DNA from: JBFLVT01 sp036804525
Lineage (GTDB): Bacteria; Bacillota; Desulfotomaculia; Desulfotomaculales; JASEER01
DNA length: 64,000 bases
Assembly: GCA_036804525.1 (NCBI GenBank)
Contig: DAIRSE010000003.1
Coordinates: 62,001 to 126,000, forward strand
Direction of reading: 5' to 3'
The notes below the pieces were generated by a model. It was given only the letters and a program-made list of their open reading frames with translations, was not told the DNA's origin and did no database searches. Every line of letters begins with the position of its first letter. Positions within the stretch are counted from its first letter, which is position 1. Positions 18,740-26,775 of this stretch are shown here, piece by piece. The translations under genes were made by a program, and so were the position numbers.

Positions 18740-18961
18740 CTAGATAATCTTTGTTGTAGCCAAACGGTTCGCCTTGCCTTTCCCTTTCTTCACGGGCTGT
18801 TGTTCCGCTGACTCAAAAACAGCAAGCGACCGGTAAAGGTAATCTTCTCCCGATTCATCAATGATACGATGAAACCGCCCCTCCTGGCCCAAATACTTGT
18901 AAACCTTCCCGTGAACGAAGCATCCCGGGACAGTCTCACCCAGATACCTAAGAAGCTTCAT
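18740..18961 (-). CDS. Small protein, possible immunity/antitoxin partner
   Basis: 73 residues, with VPGCFVHGKVYKYLGQEGRF then RIIDESGEDYLYRS and a Lys-rich tail. The core looks like a compact beta-barrel. It overlaps the end of the 118-residue gene by 4 bp, so the two are co-translated. From memory such short IIDESGEDYLY proteins accompany toxin-like genes, but I cannot confirm that here. The 280 bp between it and galE (18460-18739) show no gene. Confidence 0.5.
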   Translation of the reverse strand: MKLLRYLGETVPGCFVHGKVYKYLGQEGRFHRIIDESGEDYLYRSLAVFESAEQQPVKKGKGKANRLATTKII

Positions 18962-19314
18962 CTTACCACCTCACCATCTCCAGGCAGTTCCCGTTTTAGT
19001 TTAAACTCAACTCTCCCGATGTGCTTGCCCTGATACCAGTGAATCTCTCCGTAGATCAAGTCCTCGCCATCACGCAGCACAGCAAAACCGGCCATTTTGG
19101 TCCAGTCGTTGGCTCGCGTAAGGGCACCATTAGGCAACTTGTACTGATGAACCAAACGGTCAATATCGCGGATGTTCTTCCCCCGAGCAATTACTCTCAG
19201 ACCCACGACATGAGTACCCGGTTCCAAAACCAACTCCCTCGTCTTCTCAGTAGGGTCGAGAATCCTCTGGACGGTCTTAACCCGGATTGCGGGACGGTAT
19301 ACCAAGGTCGGCAC
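18958..19314 (-). CDS. Unknown 118-residue protein, possible toxin-like partner
   Basis: The protein contains PNGALTRANDWTKMAG, VLRDGEDLIYGEIHWYQ and HIGRVEFKLKRE. The EIHWYQ...IGRVEFK arrangement recalls toxin-like C-terminal domains of phage MuF proteins, a low-confidence impression. It is a stand-alone two-gene unit with the 73-residue gene, beside a galE remnant and a transposase, so recent acquisition is plausible. Confidence 0.5.
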   Translation of the reverse strand: MPTLVYRPAIRVKTVQRILDPTEKTRELVLEPGTHVVGLRVIARGKNIRDIDRLVHQYKLPNGALTRANDWTKMAGFAVLRDGEDLIYGEIHWYQGKHIGRVEFKLKRELPGDGEVVR

Positions 19315-19374
19315 CTCAGTGGTAGACTCTTCTTATTATGTTACCACAGCGATGCTGAAGACACCACGGTTTTT

Positions 19375-19485
19375 ATGGCGTCGATCACTTCCCGTACCGA
19401 GTGCCCCCGCTCGTTGCCCAGGTTATACACCGTTCCGTACCCCTCCGGGTGCCGCGCATGCCACTCCCGGGCCCAGCACTCAACT
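19375..19485 (-). pseudogene. galE remnant, rearranged
   Basis: Read leftwards, 19485-19375 gives WHARHPEGYG joined directly to TVYNLGNERGHSVREVID. The first piece matches the GalE C-terminus (WHRLHPEGYRE) and the second an internal GalE stretch that in the intact gene lies about 90 residues upstream of it. The order is thus inverted relative to galE, with no start codon: a scrambled fragment. A second piece is fused to the transposase end (about 19578-19626). Confidence 0.75.
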
Positions 19486-19545
19486 CGAAGAGCCGTGCCA
19501 AGAGAATCAACCCTGCCTCTTCGCGCCTCCCGGAATTGGTTCCGC

Positions 19546-20496
19546 CTATCCCGCGCCCCTTCCCGTTGAGTGCTGGGTCACCCGCCGCGCCGTTGCGATC
19601 ACTTCCCGCACCGAGTGTCCCTGTTCAGCCGGCGGCCTGCATGCTTTGCCAGAGTCTTTTCGCACCTCGTTAACCAGCTTGAAGATGGCCGCATCAGAAA
19701 GTGAGATATTGCTGCCGATTTCCTTTAACGAGTACTCTTGCCGGATCGCCTCTTTGGCATAAAGTATCTTGTATGGTGTCAAGTGCCTCTTCCTCGAACC
19801 TTCCTTAATTAATCTAAAGTCGGCTGGGCTAACGCCGGTATCAGCCAGTATCTCGTCAAGGCTTTTCCTTGCCCGGTTCCCCGTTTGCGGTTCAGGTTGT
19901 GGAAACGGCAGAAAATCCTCTACGAGAGCCGGACCGTCGTTGTCATAGTCGGTATCGTCCTCTTCGTCCATCAACAGTTCATACTTCCTTAGCGCGTCGC
20001 GCTTTTCCTGTGAGAGAATACCCAAAATGATATCGATATCGACAAACCATCCCTGGTTCTTACGGTAATGAATGTCGCTGCTATACGGATAGTCCGAGGC
20101 CTGCTGGCATATCCCCGCTCTCTCCGGGTTCCGGTGTACGTATCTCAGTACCGCCAGCAGATAGCGGTCATCGAAAATAGGAATCGCTTTATACCGCCCC
20201 TGAAAGACATGCCCCGAACGGTCATACTTCCAGTTGTAATGCCGGCTGTAGGAGCCGTTGATCGCGTGCATAATCATACTCAAAGGCCTGCTGCCCGTCC
20301 GTAAGATCAGGTGATAGTGATTGCCCATCACCACATACCCCAAAAGATTAAATCCCATTTTCTGTTTGCAGTCCTCGATACGCTTCAGCAGGTAAGACTT
20401 GTCCTCGTCATTCTTAAAGATGTATTCCCGGTTATTCCCCCGCTGGATGACGTGATAAACCGCTCCTTCATACTCCACCCGTGGTTTCCTGCCCAC
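19546..20496 (-). CDS. REP-associated (Y1, TnpA_REP-type) transposase with galE-derived C-terminus
   Basis: The N-terminal half is a Y1 HUH transposase: GAVYHVIQRGNN, GYVVMGNHYHLILRT (HxH metal site), YSRHYNWKYDRSGHVFQGRY and YVHRNPERAG. The C-terminal part has a DnaA-like helix segment (ISLSDAAIFKLVNEVRKD). The last 26 residues, EQGHSVREVIATARRVTQ..., match GalE (ERGHSVREVIETARRVTG), so the original stop has been lost and the frame runs into a galE piece. GTG at 20496 is preferred, eight bases after AGGAGG. Activity after the fusion is unknown. Confidence 0.85.
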   Translation of the reverse strand: MGRKPRVEYEGAVYHVIQRGNNREYIFKNDEDKSYLLKRIEDCKQKMGFNLLGYVVMGNHYHLILRTGSRPLSMIMHAINGSYSRHYNWKYDRSGHVFQGRYKAIPIFDDRYLLAVLRYVHRNPERAGICQQASDYPYSSDIHYRKNQGWFVDIDIILGILSQEKRDALRKYELLMDEEDDTDYDNDGPALVEDFLPFPQPEPQTGNRARKSLDEILADTGVSPADFRLIKEGSRKRHLTPYKILYAKEAIRQEYSLKEIGSNISLSDAAIFKLVNEVRKDSGKACRPPAEQGHSVREVIATARRVTQHSTGRGAG

Positions 20497-20504
20497 AAGC
20501 AAAA

Positions 20505-20530
20505 CCTCCTGCCACCATTCTAGCAGGAGG
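20505..20530 (-). promoter_or_regulatory. Hairpin sequestering the transposase ribosome-binding site
   Basis: CCTCCTGC and GCAGGAGG form a perfect 8-bp stem with a 10-nt loop directly before the transposase start. The 3' arm is the Shine-Dalgarno sequence itself, so the RNA should hide it. Confidence 0.6.
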
Positions 20531-20632
20531 CCTCTTCCACTTTCAATGATAAGTTGATAAGTTAGTGCCTGGCACGATCAGCCATGCAGACGCTATCCGT
20601 GCCTTACTTAGAGGGACACACGGAAGCCAGGG

Positions 20633-21760
20633 TTAAGCCCAGCCCCGCTTCTCCGCCTTCGCCGAAGCCAGAACTTCACGGTAAACCCTTACCGTCTTTT
20701 CCAGCATCCGTTCAAAGGTAAAGTGCTCCTGGTAACGGAGGCGTCCTGCTGTGCCCATCTTCGCCCGCAAATCAGTATCCAGAAGCAGGCGCAAGAGGGT
20801 GTCCCGTAACGCATCTTCATCGCCCCTGGGGATCAAAAAGCCGGTTTCGCCGTCCACAACCGCTTCCTTAACCCCGCCGACATCGGAGGCGACAACCGGC
20901 AGCCCCGCCCGCATCGCCTCCAGGATGGTCAGCGGGAAACCCTCATAGTTGGAGACTAAGACAAATATCTGCCCCTGCGAAAGGATTTCCGCAACATCCT
21001 GCCGGGCGCCCCAGAAACGCACCCGCCCTTGTATGCCCAGCCGCCGGGCTTCTTCCCGGACGGAACCGATAAGCGGGCCGTCTCCTACCAAGTCCAAATG
21101 CCAAACGATCTCCCGTAGTCTTGCCAACGCCCGCAGCAGAGTGGTGTGATCTTTGGGCTTCTCGAAGCGCGCAACCATTATCAAGCGGGGAGGCTGCAGT
21201 ACGGGATCGGCTCGTAAGGAAGGGGCAATACCGGGCACGCCGTTGTGAACGGTCACGAGCTTCTTGGGCGGCGCCATCCGGCAGCGCAGAGCCAGCTCGC
21301 GGTCAAAATCGGAAACGGTGATAATCCGCTGCCCCAGCGGGGCTGCCAATCGCTCGGCCAGCGCGTAGATCATCCGCTTTCGCCCGGGTACCCCATCCGT
21401 AAAAGCCCAGCCGTGGACGGTAAAAACTGAGGGAATGCCCAGGGTTCGGGCCGCCAGCCGCCCGAGCCATCCGGCCTTTGATGAGTGGGCGCAAACGAGA
21501 TCCGGCGTTAACTCCGTAAGAACGTGGCGAAGCTCCAACACTCCTCTTACATCGACTATAGGGCTGATGGGCCGAACCAAGTAACGTAGAGTGCGGCATG
21601 GAATTCCCTTGTCCCGGAGTTCTTCGGTGAAAGGCCCTTCCTGGCCCACCAATACCGTGACCTGATGGCCCTCTCGCAAAAGGGCCAGCGATAAGTCCCT
21701 CACGTGGACGTGCGCGCCGCCGATCGCGTCGGAGCGGGTGATAATCTGGACGATTTTCAT
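20633..21760 (-). CDS. Glycosyltransferase family 4
   Basis: From the ATG at 21760 (MKIVQIITRSDAIGGAHVHV) the 375-residue protein has a GT-B fold: N-terminal GGAHVHVRDL, and a C-terminal donor domain with VARFEKPKDHTTLLRA and EGFPLTILEAMRAGLPVVAS (the EX7E motif). It adds a sugar during surface polysaccharide synthesis and is last of the six-gene cluster. The longer start at 21838 would overlap the upstream gene and is rejected. Confidence 0.88.
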   Translation of the reverse strand: MKIVQIITRSDAIGGAHVHVRDLSLALLREGHQVTVLVGQEGPFTEELRDKGIPCRTLRYLVRPISPIVDVRGVLELRHVLTELTPDLVCAHSSKAGWLGRLAARTLGIPSVFTVHGWAFTDGVPGRKRMIYALAERLAAPLGQRIITVSDFDRELALRCRMAPPKKLVTVHNGVPGIAPSLRADPVLQPPRLIMVARFEKPKDHTTLLRALARLREIVWHLDLVGDGPLIGSVREEARRLGIQGRVRFWGARQDVAEILSQGQIFVLVSNYEGFPLTILEAMRAGLPVVASDVGGVKEAVVDGETGFLIPRGDEDALRDTLLRLLLDTDLRAKMGTAGRLRYQEHFTFERMLEKTVRVYREVLASAKAEKRGWA

Positions 21761-21785
21761 CCTGCAAACCCTTTTGACATCCGAG

Positions 21786-23117
21786 CTACGCTCCCGCTTG
21801 TTCGCCATCGTGAATGCAGATGTTGCTTTTCCCGACACCCTGACGATGGGCGGAATCCCTGTATCTCAGAAACGCTGCACAGCCAAAGGCGAACAGCATC
21901 GCCATGTAACCCCACCTGTACCGGTACAGCCCGCCGATGTTGGGCACGGTAAGGGCATAGATAATAATCATTGCTGTGCAGGCACATAACGCCACCCCCA
22001 GTTCCGGCGAGGCCTTAAGCATTCTCCATCCGAAAATGAGCAATGAGCCCAGCGCCAGATAAGCAACTATCATTTCCAGGCCCGCCACACGTCGAAAAAC
22101 AGTATTGAAGCCCGTGCTGCCCGGTTCAAACCAGTGGCGGGGAAAAGGGCTCAAGAAACCGATCTGGGCCGCCCGAGGCAGGTACAAAAAGACGTCAGCC
22201 GCCGAATGGAAAGAAACCTGGTCGTCGATATTCCCTGTCGCCTCGATCAGACGCAGATGCTCCCTACTATCGGCCAAACGCCACAACTTGCCGTCTACAA
22301 AAGAAGGCAGCCACCCGCTCTCCCGCCATTGCACGAGGCTTTTACCTTCACCCGGACCCTTGGTGAACGGTGTCATCATCACCACTATTGTCCATGCCAG
22401 AATGATCAGCGCCGTTCGGCAGCGCAGCGTCATCTTTGGCTGCACCCGATTAGCAAGCACTCTAATAGAGAATCCTGCGGCGAAGAAAATACTGATGCCC
22501 TGCATCATCTCTACGCAGTACGGACGGACCATCCAGGACAGACAAGCACCCGCGAAGACCGCAGCACACGCCGTACCGGCGAGGCCCCGGTTCTGCCAAG
22601 TCCCCGGACACGCCAGCAAAAGCCAACCGTACACAAAGGCAAAAAAGCCGGCAACCTGCCAGGCATCCTTATGCGGCTGGGCATAAAGCATGATCGCCGA
22701 AGGCAAAAGTACATAAGGAATTAAGCACCACAAAGCCCGTCGTTCGTCTCCGAGGACTGTGGTTACAACCAACCAAAGAAAGATACCCCCGGTCGCGTAC
22801 AGCGCAGCGTACAATGGCACGGCAACCCACGGCTCCGAAATCCCGGTCAGGGCATAAGCCGCCGCCAACACGCCCGCCGGTGCCTGCCCCTCGGGCCGCA
22901 GTTCCCAGGCCCGCCACCCGTTGTCCGCTATCTTTCTCGCAAGCTGTTGCGCTAAGTCGTGAAAGTATAGCCAGTCCCCTCCTGCCAAGAGACCGTGACC
23001 GGCGTGCCAAGCAGGGAAAAGATACGGCAGCGCGACCAGCTGCACACCCAGCCCAACAGTACAGGCCATCACAAACAGGCCCGCCCAAAGCCCCAACCAA
23101 AATCTTCGGCCCGGCAT
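21786..23117 (-). CDS. Polytopic membrane protein of the polysaccharide cluster
   Basis: 443 residues with about 11 hydrophobic helices and a periplasm-sized loop near residues 225-290 (KGPGEGKSLVQWRESGW). The layout resembles Wzy polymerases or GT-C glycosyltransferases, but I see no diagnostic motif. Its place between two GT4 genes supports a role in repeat-unit polymerisation or glycosyl transfer. Confidence 0.7.
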   Translation of the reverse strand: MPGRRFWLGLWAGLFVMACTVGLGVQLVALPYLFPAWHAGHGLLAGGDWLYFHDLAQQLARKIADNGWRAWELRPEGQAPAGVLAAAYALTGISEPWVAVPLYAALYATGGIFLWLVVTTVLGDERRALWCLIPYVLLPSAIMLYAQPHKDAWQVAGFFAFVYGWLLLACPGTWQNRGLAGTACAAVFAGACLSWMVRPYCVEMMQGISIFFAAGFSIRVLANRVQPKMTLRCRTALIILAWTIVVMMTPFTKGPGEGKSLVQWRESGWLPSFVDGKLWRLADSREHLRLIEATGNIDDQVSFHSAADVFLYLPRAAQIGFLSPFPRHWFEPGSTGFNTVFRRVAGLEMIVAYLALGSLLIFGWRMLKASPELGVALCACTAMIIIYALTVPNIGGLYRYRWGYMAMLFAFGCAAFLRYRDSAHRQGVGKSNICIHDGEQAGA

Positions 23118-23242
23118 GCCGAATTGTTGTCCAAGAGCTCTTGATATTCAGCATCATCCTCTCCCCGTGGCGCTCATCAGTAACCCTCACACTGCGATAA
23201 GTCTTTTGATGCATAGCGTCTACCGCAAAATGGCAATTTCGG

Positions 23243-24334
23243 TCATCTTCGTCCGGTCACTTCCCGATAAAGCTCCAGATAACCCTGCACAGTCTTTTGA
23301 ATATCAAAAGCGGCTACCCGCTGGCATGCCATCTTCGCCAGACGTTCTCGCAGAGCGCGGTCATCCAGCACCATTCTCAGCTTTTGCGCAAGGTCGCCCG
23401 CATCACCCGGCGAAAAAAGCAGTCCGGCGTCGCCGACCGCTTCCGCCATCCCCGGAACATCGCTGGCCACCACCGGCAGTCCGGCAGCCATGGCTTCCAC
23501 AACGGCCAAACTAAAACCCTCAAACCGCGAAGGCTGGACGTACACGTCGGCAGCCTTAAGGAGATGCGGCACATCCTCCCGCCAACCCAAAAAGTGTACC
23601 CGCCGGCCAATGCCGAGCATTCTGGCGAGAGATTCCAGTTCCGTCCTCAAATGCCCGTCGCCCACCAGCGCCAGGTGGACACCGTCCAGCAAAGCAAGCG
23701 CACGCAAAAGCGTCTTGTGATCCTTTGGCGCTTCCAGCCGCCCCACGCTTATTATGAGCGGCACCGGCTCCGCTGTACCTGCGACTTCCCGCCTTTCGAC
23801 CGGGGCTGCGGCGCGTATCCGTTCGAGAGGTATCCCGTTTTCCACTACCACCGTGCGCTTTGCAAGGTACGGCAGCCAATTCAGGAGGGCTGCTTCAACA
23901 GCCCGGCTTACACAGGCGACCCTTGCGTAGCTTCCGAACATCCAGCGGTCGAGCCAGCGAAAAACAAATTGCCGGCGTCGATTACGCGTACTGTGCTCGG
24001 TCGTCACGAGCGGGACGCACCGGTGGCACAATAATACGGCCTTCGCGGTCCAGAGCTGCGCCAGGAAAAGGTGCGTGTGCACCACGTGGTAGGCGTGCTC
24101 ACGCAGGTGGGCGGCAAGGTTAAAAACCTGCCGGGGATCGTAAAGGGAAAGCCCGGACGGGCAATAAATCCGGACGCCGGCTTGAACCAGCTTGCGCTCT
24201 AAGAAACTCCCCGTACGGCGGAAAACGTATACCTCGCTCTCTACGCCTTTCCGTCCAAGACGTGGCACAAGTTCAGCCACAAGCGTTTCCGCGCCTCCGG
24301 GAGCCAGGGTGTTGATCACCTGCAGGACCCTCAC
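23243..24334 (-). CDS. Glycosyltransferase family 4
   Basis: 363 residues, GT-B type: MRVLQVINTLAPGGAETLVAEL at the N-terminus, ISVGRLEAPKDHKTLLRAL mid-protein and EGFSLAVVEAMAAGLPVVAS near residue 275. The GTG start overlaps the stop of the GT2 gene (GTGA), a sign of coupled translation within the cluster. Confidence 0.9.
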   Translation of the reverse strand: MRVLQVINTLAPGGAETLVAELVPRLGRKGVESEVYVFRRTGSFLERKLVQAGVRIYCPSGLSLYDPRQVFNLAAHLREHAYHVVHTHLFLAQLWTAKAVLLCHRCVPLVTTEHSTRNRRRQFVFRWLDRWMFGSYARVACVSRAVEAALLNWLPYLAKRTVVVENGIPLERIRAAAPVERREVAGTAEPVPLIISVGRLEAPKDHKTLLRALALLDGVHLALVGDGHLRTELESLARMLGIGRRVHFLGWREDVPHLLKAADVYVQPSRFEGFSLAVVEAMAAGLPVVASDVPGMAEAVGDAGLLFSPGDAGDLAQKLRMVLDDRALRERLAKMACQRVAAFDIQKTVQGYLELYREVTGRR

Positions 24335-25302
24335 GGCCGCTCTCCCGATCCGAGCGGAATCACGCGCCTCTTGCGCAGGAATAGGCGCGAGCCCAACACC
24401 TTCGGCAGGCGCGAGATCACCAGAAGCGCGGCCAAGGGGTCGCGGGCCAGCCCGCCTAAAGCGCTGGTGTACTCTCCCCTCAAAAGCGGTTCAACCACCC
24501 GGTAGTAGCGCAGATTGAAGCTTGTGGAGCGGGGCCGTCGCCGCAAAAGCTTCTCGACCACCGGATCCGCGGCTACCAGGGGGTGGCTGAGCCATCCGGA
24601 CAGGCTCGCTAGGGCCTGTTCCATCCCGCGGGCGGTATTGCTGCTCAGCGAGCGCGGGCGCATCCGGTAGACGTATCCGGCCAGAGGCACCAGGAAATAC
24701 ATGCCCCCGGCCAGAAGAGAATGGAAGACGATGTCCCAATCCTCGGCGAACCATAGGTCCTCGTTATACTTGATCCGTTTTTCCGTAAGGAATGCGCGAC
24801 GAAAACAGGGTTTGAGAGGCCAAACATCGTTCCTCAAGAAAAGGCGAATATCTATTGTAGACGGTTCCGACAGAGTTAGACCCCGGAGACTGTAATAGGA
24901 ACCCCAAGCCCAATCCTGGCCATCCTCGACAAGGAGGAGGTCGTCGGCGACAAGATCGGCGCCACGCTCTTCGCCCACCCTGACCAGCGTCGAAAGCCTG
25001 TCGGACCGCACGAACCAATCGTCGGCGTCAAGGACGGCAAGCCACTCGCCCTGCGCCGCGTCTATCGCCCTGTTCCTGGCATGGCTTGGCCCGCAGTTTG
25101 TTTCGTTAATTAAAAGCCGTACTCTTCCGTCTCGCCGCACCAGGGAATGAACAGCGTCTTTCGTTCCATCCGTGGATCCGTCATCCACCACAATGACCTC
25201 AAGATCCTTCAGGTCCTGCGCTAAGACGGAAGAGATCGCCTGACCGATGTACCGGACGCAGTTATAAGCCGGGATAATAACGCTGACCTTGGGAGCCATC
25301 AC
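24331..25302 (-). CDS. Glycosyltransferase family 2
   Basis: 323 residues with the GT-A motifs VSVIIPAYNCVRYIGQ, VVDDGSTDGT and the metal-binding AVLDADDWF (DXD type). The family moves one sugar from a nucleotide donor onto the lipid-linked repeat unit. GTG at 25302 or ATG three bases later may be the start, both after GGAGGG. It follows the initiating transferase. Confidence 0.92.
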   Translation of the reverse strand: MMAPKVSVIIPAYNCVRYIGQAISSVLAQDLKDLEVIVVDDGSTDGTKDAVHSLVRRDGRVRLLINETNCGPSHARNRAIDAAQGEWLAVLDADDWFVRSDRLSTLVRVGEERGADLVADDLLLVEDGQDWAWGSYYSLRGLTLSEPSTIDIRLFLRNDVWPLKPCFRRAFLTEKRIKYNEDLWFAEDWDIVFHSLLAGGMYFLVPLAGYVYRMRPRSLSSNTARGMEQALASLSGWLSHPLVAADPVVEKLLRRRPRSTSFNLRYYRVVEPLLRGEYTSALGGLARDPLAALLVISRLPKVLGSRLFLRKRRVIPLGSGERP

Positions 25303-25317
25303 AACCTGCCCTCCATA

Positions 25318-26706
25318 TCAGCATGCTGAAGATTGATCGGGCCACCCCTCGCGAGAGCGTCTCTCTCGATCCGCCTTACCCCCTCGCGCTGTTGCCGGGT
25401 GAAGAAGTACCGGTATCGTTTGAAGAATTATCCTCAAGTCGAGCAGCAAAGAATAATTACGAATATAATAAAGGTCATACCGCAGCTTGTCTTCGGCCGA
25501 CGTGGTATATCTTCCATAAACCTGCGCTAAGCCGGTGATCCCGGGCTTAACCAAATAACGATAGCGATACTCCGGATTGGCCTTCTCGAACTGCTCCACG
25601 AAAAAAGGACGCTCCGGGCGCGGGCCGACGAGACTCATATCGCCCTTCAGGATATTGAATAACTGGGGAAGCTCATCCAGCCGGGTAGCGCGAAGGAATC
25701 GTCCAACCGGGGTAACGCGGGGGTCGTTTTCGGCCGCCAGTACGGGGCCGGTCACCTTTTCGGCGTCGGCCACCATGGTGCGGAATTTATAGATGGAGAA
25801 CTCCCGGCCGAACTGGCCCACCCGCTGCTGGGTATAAATCACGGGACCTTTAGAAGTAACAGCGACCAGTACGGCGGCTACCAGCATAACCGGAGCAAAA
25901 ACAAGCAAGCCGGCCAGAGCAGCGACCAGGTCAAGCCCCCTTTTTGTAAGGGCCTGAAAACCGGACAGGCGAATGTCCTGGATCTGCATCACGGGCAGGT
26001 CGTCAATTTGTCCAACCCTGGCGTTGCTCACCGCCACGTCGTATAAATCGGGCACAAGGTAGACTTCTTGGCCCGCGGCGATGCAGGCGTTCAGAATTTC
26101 GGCCTTTAATTCCCGGGGTACGGAAGGCGCAACCAAAACGCCGTCCATCCCCGTAAGTTCGGCCTTAAAATCGAGGCCCTCGTTAAGCTCGACTACCTTC
26201 GCAATTCTGACCGAATCTCTCGGCAGCTCCAAAAGCTTCCCCGCGATGGTTTCGACATCCGCCGCCGGACCGATTAGGGCAAACGTCCTCTGACCATACA
26301 GCAAACGGTCCCCGTGCCATATCAGCCACCGCCACAAGACAAGCAGGACGATCTGGCAGAAACCGCCCAAAAGCAGTACGCTGCGGGGGAAGGCGAACTC
26401 GCGGAACCAGAAGGTCAGGACCATTGCACTCAAAACAATTAAAACGACGCCGGTAACCAGGGACCTGAAGACAGGGAAAAACCCGTTCAACCGTTTCTCG
26501 TAGAGGCCCAGCCCCAGAAACAACAGGGCTGTTAATCCCGATACCCACGGAAGGGTTTCGATGAAGGGACGGACGTTGACCTGCGGTACGTCGAGTCCAA
26601 AGCGGATGACAAAAGCCAGGGCGAAGCCGGCGTTGACCAGAAAGACGTCGCCTATACCCACCAGCCAGCGGGGAACGTATTCGAGTGTCTTCCGGCTCCC
26701 TTTCAT
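25318..26706 (-). CDS. Polyprenyl-phosphate sugar-1-phosphate transferase (WbaP/CpsE type)
   Basis: 462 residues. Four or five N-terminal helices, a soluble middle (CoA-binding-like, AGQEVYLVPDLYD) and a C-terminal bacterial sugar transferase domain with KRGLDLVAA, EFSIYKFRTM, RLDELPQLFNILKGDMSLVG and GPRPERPFF. It starts each repeat unit by transferring a sugar phosphate to undecaprenyl phosphate. Its position near the head of the cluster fits this. Confidence 0.92.
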   Translation of the reverse strand: MKGSRKTLEYVPRWLVGIGDVFLVNAGFALAFVIRFGLDVPQVNVRPFIETLPWVSGLTALLFLGLGLYEKRLNGFFPVFRSLVTGVVLIVLSAMVLTFWFREFAFPRSVLLLGGFCQIVLLVLWRWLIWHGDRLLYGQRTFALIGPAADVETIAGKLLELPRDSVRIAKVVELNEGLDFKAELTGMDGVLVAPSVPRELKAEILNACIAAGQEVYLVPDLYDVAVSNARVGQIDDLPVMQIQDIRLSGFQALTKRGLDLVAALAGLLVFAPVMLVAAVLVAVTSKGPVIYTQQRVGQFGREFSIYKFRTMVADAEKVTGPVLAAENDPRVTPVGRFLRATRLDELPQLFNILKGDMSLVGPRPERPFFVEQFEKANPEYRYRYLVKPGITGLAQVYGRYTTSAEDKLRYDLYYIRNYSLLLDLRIILQTIPVLLHPATARGGKADRERRSREGWPDQSSAC

Positions 26707-26775
26707 AACTGAGACCCACTTCAGGTTATTGATTTACGCGCCGTTCTCTAAGAAACAGCTGTAAAATCAGGACCG

